Source of the DNA: Hungatella sp. UBA3402
GTDB lineage: Bacteria; Bacillota; Clostridia; Lachnospirales; Lachnospiraceae
Direction of reading: 5' to 3'
Assembly (NCBI GenBank): GCA_002358555.1
Contig: DEPC01000114.1
Coordinates: 1-13,167 of the forward strand
DNA: 13,167 bases
Below, in pieces: positions 1-7,557 of this stretch. The position numbers and the translations under genes were made by a program. The notes beneath the pieces were generated by a model. The model worked only from the letters and a program-made list of their open reading frames with translations, made no database searches and was not told the DNA's origin. Every line of letters starts with the position of its first letter. Position 1 is the first letter of the stretch.

Positions 1-898
1 ACCGCCGTCTCTGGTCATAGGATTCTCTCATATGTTCTACATCTGCATCACCATTTTTTACAGCCGAGATTGCCGCATACTGACTGGTAGTAGGTGCGCA
101 CATAATGGCAAATTGATGAATCTTAAGCATCTGTTCCTGAATGATATGGGGAGCTGCTGCATACCCTAATCTCCAACCTGTCATAGCATAAGACTTGGAA
201 AACCCGTTGATTAAAACCGTGCGTTCCTTCATTCCTGGAAACGATGCAATGGACACATGACGCTCTGACCCAAAGGTCAATTCACAATAAATCTCATCGG
301 AAAGTACAAACAAATCATGTTCCAGAATAACCTCTGCAACAGCTTCCAAATCCTCTTTCCTCATAACAGCACCTGTAGGATTATTGGGGAAAGGCATAAT
401 AAGAATTTTGCTCTTATCTGTAATTTTTTCACGTAACTTTTCGGTAGTCAATTTAAACTGGTCTTTTTCTTCCAGTTCAATGGGTACTGGCTTTCCTCCT
501 GCCAAAATCGTACAAGGTACGTAGGAGACAAAGCTAGGTTGTGGGATTAAGACCTCATCTCCTGGATTCAGCATAGCTCTTAGTGCAATATCGATTGCCT
601 CGCTGCCCCCTACTGTCACCACAATCTCGGAATCTGGATTATATGTAAGGTTACAGCGACGGTGAAGATAATTGCAAATCTCTGTCCTCAGTTCCTTGAG
701 TCCTGCATTTGAAGTATAAAATGTCCTTCCTTTTTCTAGAGAATAGATGCCTTCTTCCCGAATATGCCATGGAGTATCAAAATCTGGTTCTCCCACACCT
801 AGAGAAATGGCATCCTTCATCTCACTGACAATATCAAAAAATTTTCTGATTCCTGATGGTTCAATATTTACAATGGTATCTGATAAAGGATTTCTCAT
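1..898 (-). CDS. Class I/II PLP-dependent aminotransferase (AlaT-like), C-terminus beyond the left edge
   Basis: Cytosolic PLP aminotransferase of the aspartate/alanine aminotransferase fold; 299 codons are visible. The start reads MRNPLSDTIVNIEPSGIRKF. Family landmarks are in order: VGGSEAI near residues 96-102 (cofactor phosphate), PFPNNPTG with Asn173, LSDEIY with Asp201 and Tyr204 (pyridine nitrogen and O3'), NGFSKSYAMTGWRLGY with Lys235 as the Schiff-base lysine and Arg243. The C-terminal substrate-carboxylate arginine lies outside the window. The ATG at 898 overlaps the TGA of the upstream Lrp-type regulator as ATGA, with AAAGGATG just upstream, so the two are translationally coupled. 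The regulator-aminotransferase order matches the alaR-alaT (yugG-yugH) pair of Bacillus subtilis, where the enzyme is an alanine transaminase; that substrate is inferred from arrangement and family, and another amino acid is possible. Confidence 0.93.
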   Translation of the reverse strand, partial: MRNPLSDTIVNIEPSGIRKFFDIVSEMKDAISLGVGEPDFDTPWHIREEGIYSLEKGRTFYTSNAGLKELRTEICNYLHRRCNLTYNPDSEIVVTVGGSEAIDIALRAMLNPGDEVLIPQPSFVSYVPCTILAGGKPVPIELEEKDQFKLTTEKLREKITDKSKILIMPFPNNPTGAVMRKEDLEAVAEVILEHDLFVLSDEIYCELTFGSERHVSIASFPGMKERTVLINGFSKSYAMTGWRLGYAAAPHIIQEQMLKIHQFAIMCAPTTSQYAAISAVKNGDADVEHMRESYDQRRR

Positions 899-1377
899 GG
901 AGTCACCAACATCCTTTCATCTTGAACCTCTTGTACTAGCACAGTACCATGGTCCTTATATTTTTTTAGAACAAAATGGGTAGCTGTGCTCAATACAGAC
1001 TCCATAGGAGAAAGCTTGTCTGATACAAACTGAGCTACCTCACGCATAGTTCTTCCTTCAATAAATACTGTAAAATCATAAGCTCCTGACATCAGATATA
1101 CTGCATTAACCTCACTGTACTGATAGATTCTCTCAGCAATCTTGTCAAATCCCATCCCCCTCTGAGGAGTTACCTTTACTTCAATCAATGCTACTACCTT
1201 TTCATCACTGGTATTATCCCAATTTATGAGAGTATGATATCCACAGATAATATGCTCTTTCTCCATATCTGCGATTTCATTGGCAACTGCAACTTCGCTC
1301 TCTCCTAACAGAATCGCTAAATCCTTAATATCAATCCTGCTATTCTTTTCCATAACTGCTAAAATTTTTTCTCTCAC
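895..1377 (-). CDS. Lrp/AsnC-family transcriptional regulator (AlaR-like)
   Basis: A small DNA-binding regulator expected to respond to an amino acid and control the aminotransferase that it overlaps. The N-terminal part (EKILAVMEKNSRIDIKDLAI, then LLGESEVAVANEIADME) is an AsnC-type winged helix-turn-helix. The rest (VVALIEVKVTPQRGMGFDKI, then YLMSGAYDFTVFIEG) is the RAM ligand-binding/oligomerisation domain with its conserved SGAYD turn. An ATG at 1389 opens the frame 12 bases earlier, but it has no ribosome site; instead GGAGGG at 1387-1382 lies inside that extension, five bases before GTG at 1377, so GTG giving 160 residues is preferred. It is 75 bases downstream of the AIRS-like gene and may have its own promoter. 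Family members are usually autoregulated; a TGCCG-N9-CGGCA palindrome sits just upstream. The AlaR name rests on pairing with an AlaT-like enzyme. Confidence 0.92.
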   Translation of the reverse strand: MREKILAVMEKNSRIDIKDLAILLGESEVAVANEIADMEKEHIICGYHTLINWDNTSDEKVVALIEVKVTPQRGMGFDKIAERIYQYSEVNAVYLMSGAYDFTVFIEGRTMREVAQFVSDKLSPMESVLSTATHFVLKKYKDHGTVLVQEVQDERMLVTP

Positions 1378-1391
1378 AATGCCCTCCATTC

Positions 1392-1410
1392 TGCCGCTAA
1401 TTTGTCGGCA
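1392..1410. promoter_or_regulatory. Perfect 5-bp inverted repeat upstream of the Lrp-type gene (candidate operator)
   Basis: TGCCG-N9-CGGCA spans 19 bases, 15 bases upstream of the GTG start. Lrp-family sites are short weak palindromes, and autoregulation is common, so this could be an operator. It could equally be a weak RNA hairpin in the leader. No clear promoter could be placed around it. Confidence 0.25.
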
Positions 1411-1452
1411 TTACTAGAATTTATACTAAATTGTATTTTTTTGATAAAACAA

Positions 1453-2013
1453 CTAAAGCACTCGATAAATCTCATCTTCTCTAGGTCGCTCTAGAAATCC
1501 TCGTACCTGGTTATAATAGATTTCCCTTTTGATTCCTGTATTTATCCTGCCAATAGCAGAAGCTGGAAATCCTTTCTGAGAAAACCTCTCTATCAAATCT
1601 CCTCCATGGTCTGCCACTGCAAGAACACATCTGGAACTAAGCAAGCGGTAAGGATTTAAATCATATCTTTCACATACTTCTATTGTTTCTTGTCTGATAG
1701 GAATTTTGTACAAATCCACTTCAAACCCAGTTGTATAGGCTCCTGATAAATTCCAAAGGGCAGTAAAGATACCGCCCTTGCCAACACTTTCCCATTCCGA
1801 AGCTCCATATTCCTGCCATGGAATCGTTTCATCAATCTCAAACTCATCTTTCTGCTGCATCAAACTTATATAATCTCTTGAAAACCAAGACAAAAGCTCA
1901 TCTTCTCTGGCAAAGGCTATCCTTCTAGCACCTTCTCGCCCTGCATAGCCAACCATCACTAAGTCCTGACCTGCTCTTAAACTTCCCTTTGATTCTCGCT
2001 TTATGAGCCTCAT
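1453..2013 (-). CDS. AIR synthase/HypE-related protein consisting of the C-terminal half only
   Basis: A cytosolic protein of 186 residues. From about residue 75 onward it resembles the C-terminal domain of the PurM/HypE/SelD/ThiL superfamily: GKGGIFTALWNL, then GFEVDLYKIPIRQETIEVCE, LNPYRLLSSRCVLAV and a closing FPASAIGRI. In HypE and PurM this half packs behind an N-terminal ATP-binding domain of about 150 residues. Here the first 70 residues (RAGQDLVMVGYAGREGARRIAFAREDELL) do not show the glycine- and aspartate-rich ATP site, so catalysis in the usual sense is doubtful. It lies 17 bases downstream of the VanW gene and is probably cotranscribed with it. Function is unknown: it may be a stand-alone member of a poorly characterised HypE-like family, a ligand-binding protein or a reduced enzyme. 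Confidence 0.8.
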   Translation of the reverse strand: MRLIKRESKGSLRAGQDLVMVGYAGREGARRIAFAREDELLSWFSRDYISLMQQKDEFEIDETIPWQEYGASEWESVGKGGIFTALWNLSGAYTTGFEVDLYKIPIRQETIEVCERYDLNPYRLLSSRCVLAVADHGGDLIERFSQKGFPASAIGRINTGIKREIYYNQVRGFLERPREDEIYRVL

Positions 2014-2030
2014 TCCCTTAATACCTCGCT

Positions 2031-3542
2031 TTAATTTCCTGAAACTCCTGGTCCACCGTCCACTCCAAATACTTTGATAGTTGGAGGTACCTCAGGTGCT
2101 ACCTCTTGGCTAGGAGCAGCTTCTGTCTCTGGTGGAGCAGTTTCAGGCAAAGGAGTGTCTGGCGGTTGTACTGGCAATTCTGCATCTGGAAGTGGAACTG
2201 CTGGTGCTGCTGGAATAGCTGGCCCTACCCGATAAATGGCTTTGGAAGCATTATAGGTATCTGTATGGAGAAGAGTTCTCTCAGTCTCCACACCATCTAC
2301 ATATACACATTTCCACAACCTTGATTTTACCCCTTTATGGGCTGACTGCACTCGTACCTGAGTACCAGGGGCAAGAGAAGGGTCAACCCTTGTGATAGGG
2401 TCCCCTGGATTCTGTACACTTAAAGTTTCAGACAAAAACTTTAAACTGCGATTGGCTGGCCTGGTTTCTTTTCCGTAGATGGTAAATGTCAATGTCCTGC
2501 CACTAGTTCCGCCCTCCACATAAATAGGAGTTTCATAGGGATTCGTCACCTTAATATCTTTATATGTTCCAGCAATAGCTGCATCATTTGATGGTGGCAC
2601 ATAGCCTACTATCATGGAATGATTCTGTCTTTGTGTAATCTCCAGCTCTGCAAATAATGCTGCATTATATAATGTGGTGGCAATTTGACAGACACCACCA
2701 CCCACACTGTCCACTACCTGACCGTTCTCATATGCAGCGGCTGTAGCATAGCCATTAGCCGTGGTAAATGGCTGCATACATTCATATCCGGACAATGTTT
2801 CACCTGGCATCAATACATGGCCATTTATCTTGGAGGAGCCAACCTGCAAATTGGTTGCTCTTGCCCTGCCACTGCTGCTGAAATCTGTGGAAAAAGTTCC
2901 CAACACATCTTGAATCTGAGAGAGCATCTCTGTAGTTTTAGCAGGCTCCAACACTATTACTGTGGCCTTTGCCAAAACAGGTTCCTCCAGCCCAGCTTCC
3001 AAAGCTGTATTTAACGCTGTCTTTGTTTCCTCTAAGTCAATGGTAAGTCCAGTCTGAGAAGGTGTCACAACAAACTGACCTTCTGTTCTTGTAATAGTGG
3101 CATCCACTGGCTCTCTCACCAAAGCAGAACATTGCTCCTCCACAAATCTTGCTACTGCATTATGGTCCACCTTTAAATCAAGCTCTATATCAACAGGATT
3201 TCTACTTAAATCTTTCTGTTTCATATAGCGCTCAATAATATTTCCAGTGTGATATTCCCTTACAGATTCTTCTACCACACCTGCATTTTCCCAGTAAAAT
3301 CCCAGATTTTCTGCTGTAGTCTCTACCACAGTCCCATCTATATCCAGACTGATGGTCTGCCCAGACATACTAGATACATATTCCTGTATCTTTTGTTTTG
3401 CTTCTTCTTCCTCTAAGCCTCCTAAATCCTGCCCCCCAACAGAAAAGCCTTCTGGCACTATGGCTGCATGTGCGGTAACAGGCATAAGTAAAATACTAAA
3501 AAATATGGCTGCAAATCCTGCTGCCCATATCCATTTCTTCAT
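2031..3542 (-). CDS. Secreted VanW family protein with putative peptidoglycan-binding and G5-like regions
   Basis: An exported cell-envelope protein of 503 residues. Residues 1-27 form a signal peptide (MKKWIWAAGFAAIFF core, AHA before the cleavage point). Residues 30-215 contain repeats resembling the YoaR/PG_binding_4 module, such as EEEAKQKIQEYV and VVTPSQTGLTIDLEETKTAL. The VanW domain covers about 216-345 with its hallmarks LMPGETLS, GGGVCQIATTLYNAAL and NHSM. Residues 375-438 (PGTQVRVQS through VYVDGVETERTLLHTDTY) look G5-like, followed by a Pro/Glu/Ala tail at 440-485. VanW accompanies some vancomycin-resistance clusters, but its biochemical role is unsettled and no van genes are present here, so no resistance claim follows. 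GAGGAG lies five bases before the ATG. There is no LPxTG sorting signal or C-terminal membrane segment, so it is probably released or non-covalently wall-bound. Confidence 0.95.
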   Translation of the reverse strand: MKKWIWAAGFAAIFFSILLMPVTAHAAIVPEGFSVGGQDLGGLEEEEAKQKIQEYVSSMSGQTISLDIDGTVVETTAENLGFYWENAGVVEESVREYHTGNIIERYMKQKDLSRNPVDIELDLKVDHNAVARFVEEQCSALVREPVDATITRTEGQFVVTPSQTGLTIDLEETKTALNTALEAGLEEPVLAKATVIVLEPAKTTEMLSQIQDVLGTFSTDFSSSGRARATNLQVGSSKINGHVLMPGETLSGYECMQPFTTANGYATAAAYENGQVVDSVGGGVCQIATTLYNAALFAELEITQRQNHSMIVGYVPPSNDAAIAGTYKDIKVTNPYETPIYVEGGTSGRTLTFTIYGKETRPANRSLKFLSETLSVQNPGDPITRVDPSLAPGTQVRVQSAHKGVKSRLWKCVYVDGVETERTLLHTDTYNASKAIYRVGPAIPAAPAVPLPDAELPVQPPDTPLPETAPPETEAAPSQEVAPEVPPTIKVFGVDGGPGVSGN

Positions 3543-3576
3543 AAATTCTCCTCAAAACCTTACTTCCATCTGCCGT

Positions 3577-3687
3577 TTAATAAGTCATGGCACTTAAAAT
3601 CATGGGTGCTACCATGGCCAAAACTAACAAAATTACAATGATGGAAGATATAATCTTTCTATTTTTCCTATTATTAAAATTAAACAT
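3577..3687 (-). CDS. 36-residue membrane microprotein, unnamed
   Basis: Starts MFNFNNRKNRKIIS and continues into one hydrophobic helix (residues 13-34, SIIVILLVLAMVAPMILSAM), ending TY. A positively charged N-terminus before a single helix predicts an N-in, C-out membrane protein. Support for translation: AGAGGTG lies about ten bases upstream of the ATG and overlaps the exonuclease stop codon, only eight bases separate the two genes, and the VanW start follows after 34 bases with its own ribosome site. It is therefore embedded in the exonuclease-VanW operon and probably coupled to the gene before it. It resembles in shape, not demonstrably in sequence, the small Prli42-type stressosome anchors of Firmicutes. 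I do not recognise a named family. A chance open frame is possible, but the charge-then-helix pattern plus ribosome site argue against it. Confidence 0.65.
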   Translation of the reverse strand: MFNFNNRKNRKIISSIIVILLVLAMVAPMILSAMTY

Positions 3688-3695
3688 TTCTCTAT

Positions 3696-4439
3696 TCACC
3701 TCTTTATTATTCTTCCGTACTGTGAGATAATCTTATCTGTCATTCTGGAAACCTCATTTCTTGTCATAGAATCAATCTGCACAGTTAGACTTATTTTATG
3801 ATATTTTAGCAATTCACGCAAGACCTGTTTTTGCCTTTTTGAAGCAGGTTGTTCCTTTTTTACTTTGTAAATCAAAGTTTTTGGCAAAAATAATTCTGGC
3901 TCTTGCAAAAAATACCTTTTTTTCAATTCTTCATAAAGCCCTGTTGCACTATAAGCATCCTGTAAAGCCCGGTGAACACCTTTCTGTTTTACGCCATAAT
4001 ATATGCAGGCCTCTGTCAAATTCTTCCTCTCTTGTGTAGGCATAAATTTCCTGCACAATGCAAGAGTATCAATCCCCTGCTTTTCAAATTCCATTCCTTG
4101 ATTGATGGCTGCCCGTTTTAAGAAACTGTAGTCAAACAAAATCCTATGTCCCAACAAAGGAAAGCCCTGACAAAATTCTCTGTACTCTCCAATCACTTCC
4201 TCAATTCCAGGAGCATCTACCAACATTTCGTCCGTGATTCCAGTCAATTCCTGAATTTGGCATGTCAAAAGTCGTCTTGGATTTACCAGAACAGCTTTCT
4301 CTGCCACCACCTTTCCCTCTACCACCTTTACTGCGCCTATCTCAATAATCTTCTCCAATTTTCGATTAAGACCTGTAGTTTCTATATCAATCGCCACATA
4401 GCTGTCTGTTGCCCGAACTATTTCTTCTTGTCTTTTCAT
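3696..4439 (-). CDS. DnaQ-like DEDDh 3'-5' exonuclease with C-terminal accessory domain
   Basis: A 247-residue exonuclease of the PolC/DnaQ epsilon superfamily, expected to remove nucleotides from 3' ends using two metal ions. Exo I is YVAIDIETTGL with Asp18 and Glu20; Exo II is LLGHRILFDYSFL with Asp103; Exo III is GVHRALQDAYSATGLYEEL with His156 and Asp161, so the DEDDh set is complete. After residue 198 comes KRQKQVLRELLKYHKISLTV and then DSMTRNEVSRMTDKII, a small helical C-terminal domain resembling DUF3072-like modules that may bind nucleic acid. The frame stays open to an ATG at 4523, but that codon has no ribosome site, whereas GGAGAG lies nine bases before ATG 4439, so the shorter start is used. 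It lies 122 bases after the radical SAM gene and eight bases before the microprotein. The cellular substrate (repair, RNA or replication) cannot be told from sequence. Confidence 0.92.
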   Translation of the reverse strand: MKRQEEIVRATDSYVAIDIETTGLNRKLEKIIEIGAVKVVEGKVVAEKAVLVNPRRLLTCQIQELTGITDEMLVDAPGIEEVIGEYREFCQGFPLLGHRILFDYSFLKRAAINQGMEFEKQGIDTLALCRKFMPTQERKNLTEACIYYGVKQKGVHRALQDAYSATGLYEELKKRYFLQEPELFLPKTLIYKVKKEQPASKRQKQVLRELLKYHKISLTVQIDSMTRNEVSRMTDKIISQYGRIIKR

Positions 4440-4561
4440 CTGTGCTGTCTCTCCGTTTCGGTCACAATTGTCTTGTCGCAATTTCCTAATGTCTATACAT
4501 TTCGTCTGTTGTCTCATTCCCATTTTATAAAATACAACAGAACATAATTAGTTTCTAATCA

Positions 4562-6295
4562 CTATCCAACTACCTCTGTCCTAGCATTATAGTTCAAAGG
4601 ACTTCTATTTTGGTAATCAAATAATATCATTTTTCCATCTCCCATCACTTCCACATGGGCCATTTTGCTTATTTGTCTGGAATCATAGGATTCGTAACCT
4701 TTTAAATATCTTGGATTTTGACTTTCTTCAATAAAAAACTGTTTTATTCTTGTTTTATAGTATCCCTGCTCTCTTGCAAATTTGGGTCTACTTTTTACAT
4801 TCTCTCTTAGATAAAGGTCATACATCAAAATATCTCGATAAATTTCTATTCTCTGAGGCTCTTGCTCCTGTAGAAACTGAAATAAAATCTCATATCTGGC
4901 CAAACGACTATGATTTATCTCAAAAAATCCCTGCTTTCTGTAGTAATCTGCCATAGATTCAAACATAATATAAGGGGACTGCCATTTATTCTCCATCTCT
5001 CTCAATGTATAGCTGAATTGGTTACTGTTATAGTACACCTCCACCATTTCCTCCACTCTCTTTAAGCGAAGTACTTCTTCATAATCTAACCATTTAGTGA
5101 ATAGTACCTCATAGGGAGGTTCTTCATGATAATTTAATCCATATATTTCAGCCATCTCTTCCATATGAGAGCCTTTCAGCACCTTCAAAAATCCAAGCTG
5201 AAGCTGTTCAGGTCTCATACGATATACCTTATCAAAAGACTGACAAAAGCTTTCAAAATCTTCATAGGGCAAACCAACAATCAAATCCAAATGTTGATGG
5301 ATATTGCCAAATGTTTTTATCTTTCTCACATTTTGCTCAAGCTGTACCAAGTTCATATTTCTGTGTATTTCCTCAATAGTTTTGGGATTAATAGTCTGCA
5401 CTCCAATTTCCAATTGAACCTGGCCTGGCCTCATATGTTCAAGCAACTCCAGTTCCTCGTCACTCAATAAGTCTCCTGAAATCTCAAAATGAAAATTTGT
5501 CACCCCATTATCCTTTTTGAGTAGGTATTTCCATATTTCTATGCAATGACTTTTTTTGCAGTTAAATGTCCGGTCAATAAACTTTACCTGGGGCACCTTC
5601 CATTTTAAAAAGAAATCCAGCTCTTGTTTTACCAGTTCTAGACTTCTAAAGCGCACTCTCTTATCTATGGAGGATAAACAATAACTGCAAGAATAGGGAC
5701 ATCCTCTGCTGCTTTCATAATACACGATTCGATGCTCCATTCCTTCTAAGCTTTGATAGGGAAAAGGAATGGTATCCATGCACAAAGGAGGTCTTTGAGC
5801 TGTTGCTATAATAGAGCCAGATTCACAGCGAAAAATAATTCCCAAAATCTGTGCCAAATCTTTCTTTGAAACATGCCCAAATTCCAAATATTCATAGTAA
5901 TCGATTAGTTCTGAAAAGGTTTCTTCCCCTTCTCCTACCATAATTCCTGTTATCTCTGTTTCCTTCTTTAGCACTTGTTTCCCATTATAGGAGACCTCTG
6001 GACCTCCCAGCCAAATGGCAGTCTTTGGCAGTACCTTGATAAGATTTCTAGCTATCTGGAGTACAAACTGGATATTCCAGATATAACAGGAAAATCCTAT
6101 CATATCTGGTTTTCTTTTATAGATATCCTGCAAAATTCCATCTATTTGTTGGTTAATCGTGTATTCTCCAATATCAATCTCTGTTCTTAGCTCATTGTGA
6201 TTCTTTCTTTTGCTATCTGCATAAGATTTCAAACTGTAAACTGCCAAATTAGAATGAATATATTTTGCGTTAATAGCTGCCAACAATATTTTCAT
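4562..6295 (-). CDS. B12-binding domain radical SAM protein, DUF4080 family
   Basis: A 577-residue cytosolic radical SAM enzyme. Residues 1-130 form a cobalamin-binding-like Rossmann domain: MKILLAAINAKYIHSNLAV, GFSCYIWN, LGGPEVS at 96-102 and GEGEETF at 121-127. Residues about 185-380 form the radical SAM barrel, with Cys199, Cys203 and Cys206 in RGCPYSCSYC as ligands for the 4Fe-4S cluster that cleaves S-adenosylmethionine, and later EIGVQTIN and DLIVGLPYEDFESF. The remaining 200 residues match the DUF4080 type of C-terminal extension. The classic His of the B12 DxHxxG motif is not evident, so cobalamin binding may be vestigial or base-off. It starts 21 bases after sua5, with AGGA nine bases before the ATG, and is very likely cotranscribed. 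The reaction is unknown; a methyltransfer on a nucleic acid or metabolite is a family-based guess. Confidence 0.94.
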   Translation of the reverse strand: MKILLAAINAKYIHSNLAVYSLKSYADSKRKNHNELRTEIDIGEYTINQQIDGILQDIYKRKPDMIGFSCYIWNIQFVLQIARNLIKVLPKTAIWLGGPEVSYNGKQVLKKETEITGIMVGEGEETFSELIDYYEYLEFGHVSKKDLAQILGIIFRCESGSIIATAQRPPLCMDTIPFPYQSLEGMEHRIVYYESSRGCPYSCSYCLSSIDKRVRFRSLELVKQELDFFLKWKVPQVKFIDRTFNCKKSHCIEIWKYLLKKDNGVTNFHFEISGDLLSDEELELLEHMRPGQVQLEIGVQTINPKTIEEIHRNMNLVQLEQNVRKIKTFGNIHQHLDLIVGLPYEDFESFCQSFDKVYRMRPEQLQLGFLKVLKGSHMEEMAEIYGLNYHEEPPYEVLFTKWLDYEEVLRLKRVEEMVEVYYNSNQFSYTLREMENKWQSPYIMFESMADYYRKQGFFEINHSRLARYEILFQFLQEQEPQRIEIYRDILMYDLYLRENVKSRPKFAREQGYYKTRIKQFFIEESQNPRYLKGYESYDSRQISKMAHVEVMGDGKMILFDYQNRSPLNYNARTEVVG

Positions 6296-6316
6296 TTTTA
6301 CTGTTCCTGTCTTTAC

Positions 6317-7408
6317 TTAAACCTTTAAAATATGGTATCCTGCCGCTTTAGTCAAACGATTCATGATTGCCTGTCCTAAATGCTTCTGTGCAAAGCTTTC
6401 TGAATAAATAATATCCACATCAAGCTCATCAAATTCCCTCAGCACTCCAAAAAGATTATGTGCAATCATCTCCTCCTGCTCTCGTTTCCCTAAGCTTCGG
6501 ATTTCAACGTCCAAAGGATATAAATTCCTTGTTTCATTTGTACAGATAATTCCTACTTTATGTCCTCTAGCTATCTCTTCATATGCCAGACGATTGATGG
6601 TTTCTACTACCTTGGAGTTATCATCATTTCTTGCTGTTTCTTTTATCTGTTGTGTTTCATTTTCCACCAATATCAATTCTGCTTTTGGAGCATAATGGCG
6701 ATACTTCATTCCTGGAGCTTTTGGCTTTGCCCCCTCTTTCATAGGCTCCAAAATGGCTGGATCTATTTGCACCTCTCCCACAGTTTCCCACAGCATTTCT
6801 ATGGTAATCGCTCCTGGTCTTAACAAAACTGGCACTTTTCCTGTTGCATCTACAATCGTGGACTCCAATCCAATCCCCACAGGGCCGCTGTCTAAAATCA
6901 TCTCAATCCGCCCATTCATATCTTCAAATACATGCTCTGCTGTAGTTGGACTGGGACGACCTGATACATTGGCACTGGGAGCTGCGATTGGCACTCCAGA
7001 TAATTCAATAAGATAATTAGCAACTGGGTCACTGGGCATCCGCACAGCTACAGTATCCAATCCACCTGTAGTCTGGTAAGGGACAAGGGTGCTTTTGGGA
7101 AAAATTATAGTCAAAGGTCCTGGCCAGTACTTCTCTATCAATCCCTCTGCTGCTTCTGGAATCTCTGAAACCAATATTTTTAAATCTGAGACATTTGCTA
7201 TATGAGCAATCAGAGGGTTATCCGATGGTCTTCCCTTGGCAGCATAGATTCTTTCCGCTGCCTCCTCTTTTAATGCATTGGCTCCCAATCCATACACAGT
7301 CTCAGTAGGAAATGCAACCAAACCTCCTTGACGGATAATATTAGCTGCTTCCACCATCTCAGGCACATGAAGGTTTGTTTTATTGATTTTAACCAACTTA
7401 GTCTTCAT
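6317..7408 (-). CDS. sua5: L-threonylcarbamoyladenylate synthase (Sua5/YwlC type)
   Basis: Makes threonylcarbamoyl-AMP from threonine, bicarbonate and ATP, the first step of the universal t6A37 modification of ANN-decoding tRNAs. The YrdC domain covers residues 15-205: GGLVAFPTETVYGLG, KGRPSDNPLIAHI, WPGPLTIIF, VAVRMPSDP, PIAAPSANVSGRPSPTTAEH and LLRPGAIT. The linker KAPGMKYRHYAPKAELILV follows, then a Sua5 C-terminal domain to the end (LREFDELDVDIIYSE, GQAIMNRLTKAAGYHIL). The length of 363 residues is that of two-domain Sua5 rather than one-domain TsaC. The frame opens at ATG 7486, but that extension runs through a good promoter at 7457-7486 and has no ribosome site; ATG 7408 has AGAAGG five bases upstream. 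It is the first gene of the leftward cluster. Confidence 0.96.
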   Translation of the reverse strand: MKTKLVKINKTNLHVPEMVEAANIIRQGGLVAFPTETVYGLGANALKEEAAERIYAAKGRPSDNPLIAHIANVSDLKILVSEIPEAAEGLIEKYWPGPLTIIFPKSTLVPYQTTGGLDTVAVRMPSDPVANYLIELSGVPIAAPSANVSGRPSPTTAEHVFEDMNGRIEMILDSGPVGIGLESTIVDATGKVPVLLRPGAITIEMLWETVGEVQIDPAILEPMKEGAKPKAPGMKYRHYAPKAELILVENETQQIKETARNDDNSKVVETINRLAYEEIARGHKVGIICTNETRNLYPLDVEIRSLGKREQEEMIAHNLFGVLREFDELDVDIIYSESFAQKHLGQAIMNRLTKAAGYHILKV

Positions 7409-7456
7409 AAAAACCTTCTTTTCTTTTAGAATATCAATTTCTTGTTTCTTGGGGAA

Positions 7457-7486
7457 ATCATACCACAGATATAGATAAAAATGCAA
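7457..7486 (-). promoter_or_regulatory. SigmaA-type promoter for sua5
   Basis: On the minus strand TTGCAT (7486-7481) is followed by an 18-base spacer and TATGAT (7462-7457), with TGG directly before it forming an extended -10. Transcription would start near 7450, about 42 bases before ATG 7408. It is the best promoter match in the divergent sua5-amidase gap and helps to rule out the longer sua5 start. No transcript evidence is available. Confidence 0.55.
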
Positions 7487-7557
7487 CAGATAAGCTATAG
7501 TTCTTTTTTTTGGCTTTTGGGATATATTTTAATCAAGAACCCTGTCTGGAGCAGGCT

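Noticed and set aside
2031..3542. Glycopeptide resistance determinant
   Set aside because: VanW domains are common in Clostridia outside van clusters; no vanA/B, vanH, vanX or VanRS genes are present.
4449..4488. Near-repeat GTCACAATT / GTCGCAATT, 14 bases apart, upstream of the exonuclease
   Set aside because: Nine bases with a mismatch in AT-rich DNA can arise by chance, and it matches no operator I know; a LexA box was considered but spacing does not fit.
4146..4547. 133-codon plus-strand open frame opposite the exonuclease
   Set aside because: It lies antisense to complete DEDDh motifs and its composition is typical of an antisense shadow.
4548..4561. ATTAG-AAA-CTAAT hairpin just after the radical SAM stop
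   Set aside because: A five-base AT-rich stem with no following U-tract is too weak to call a terminator.
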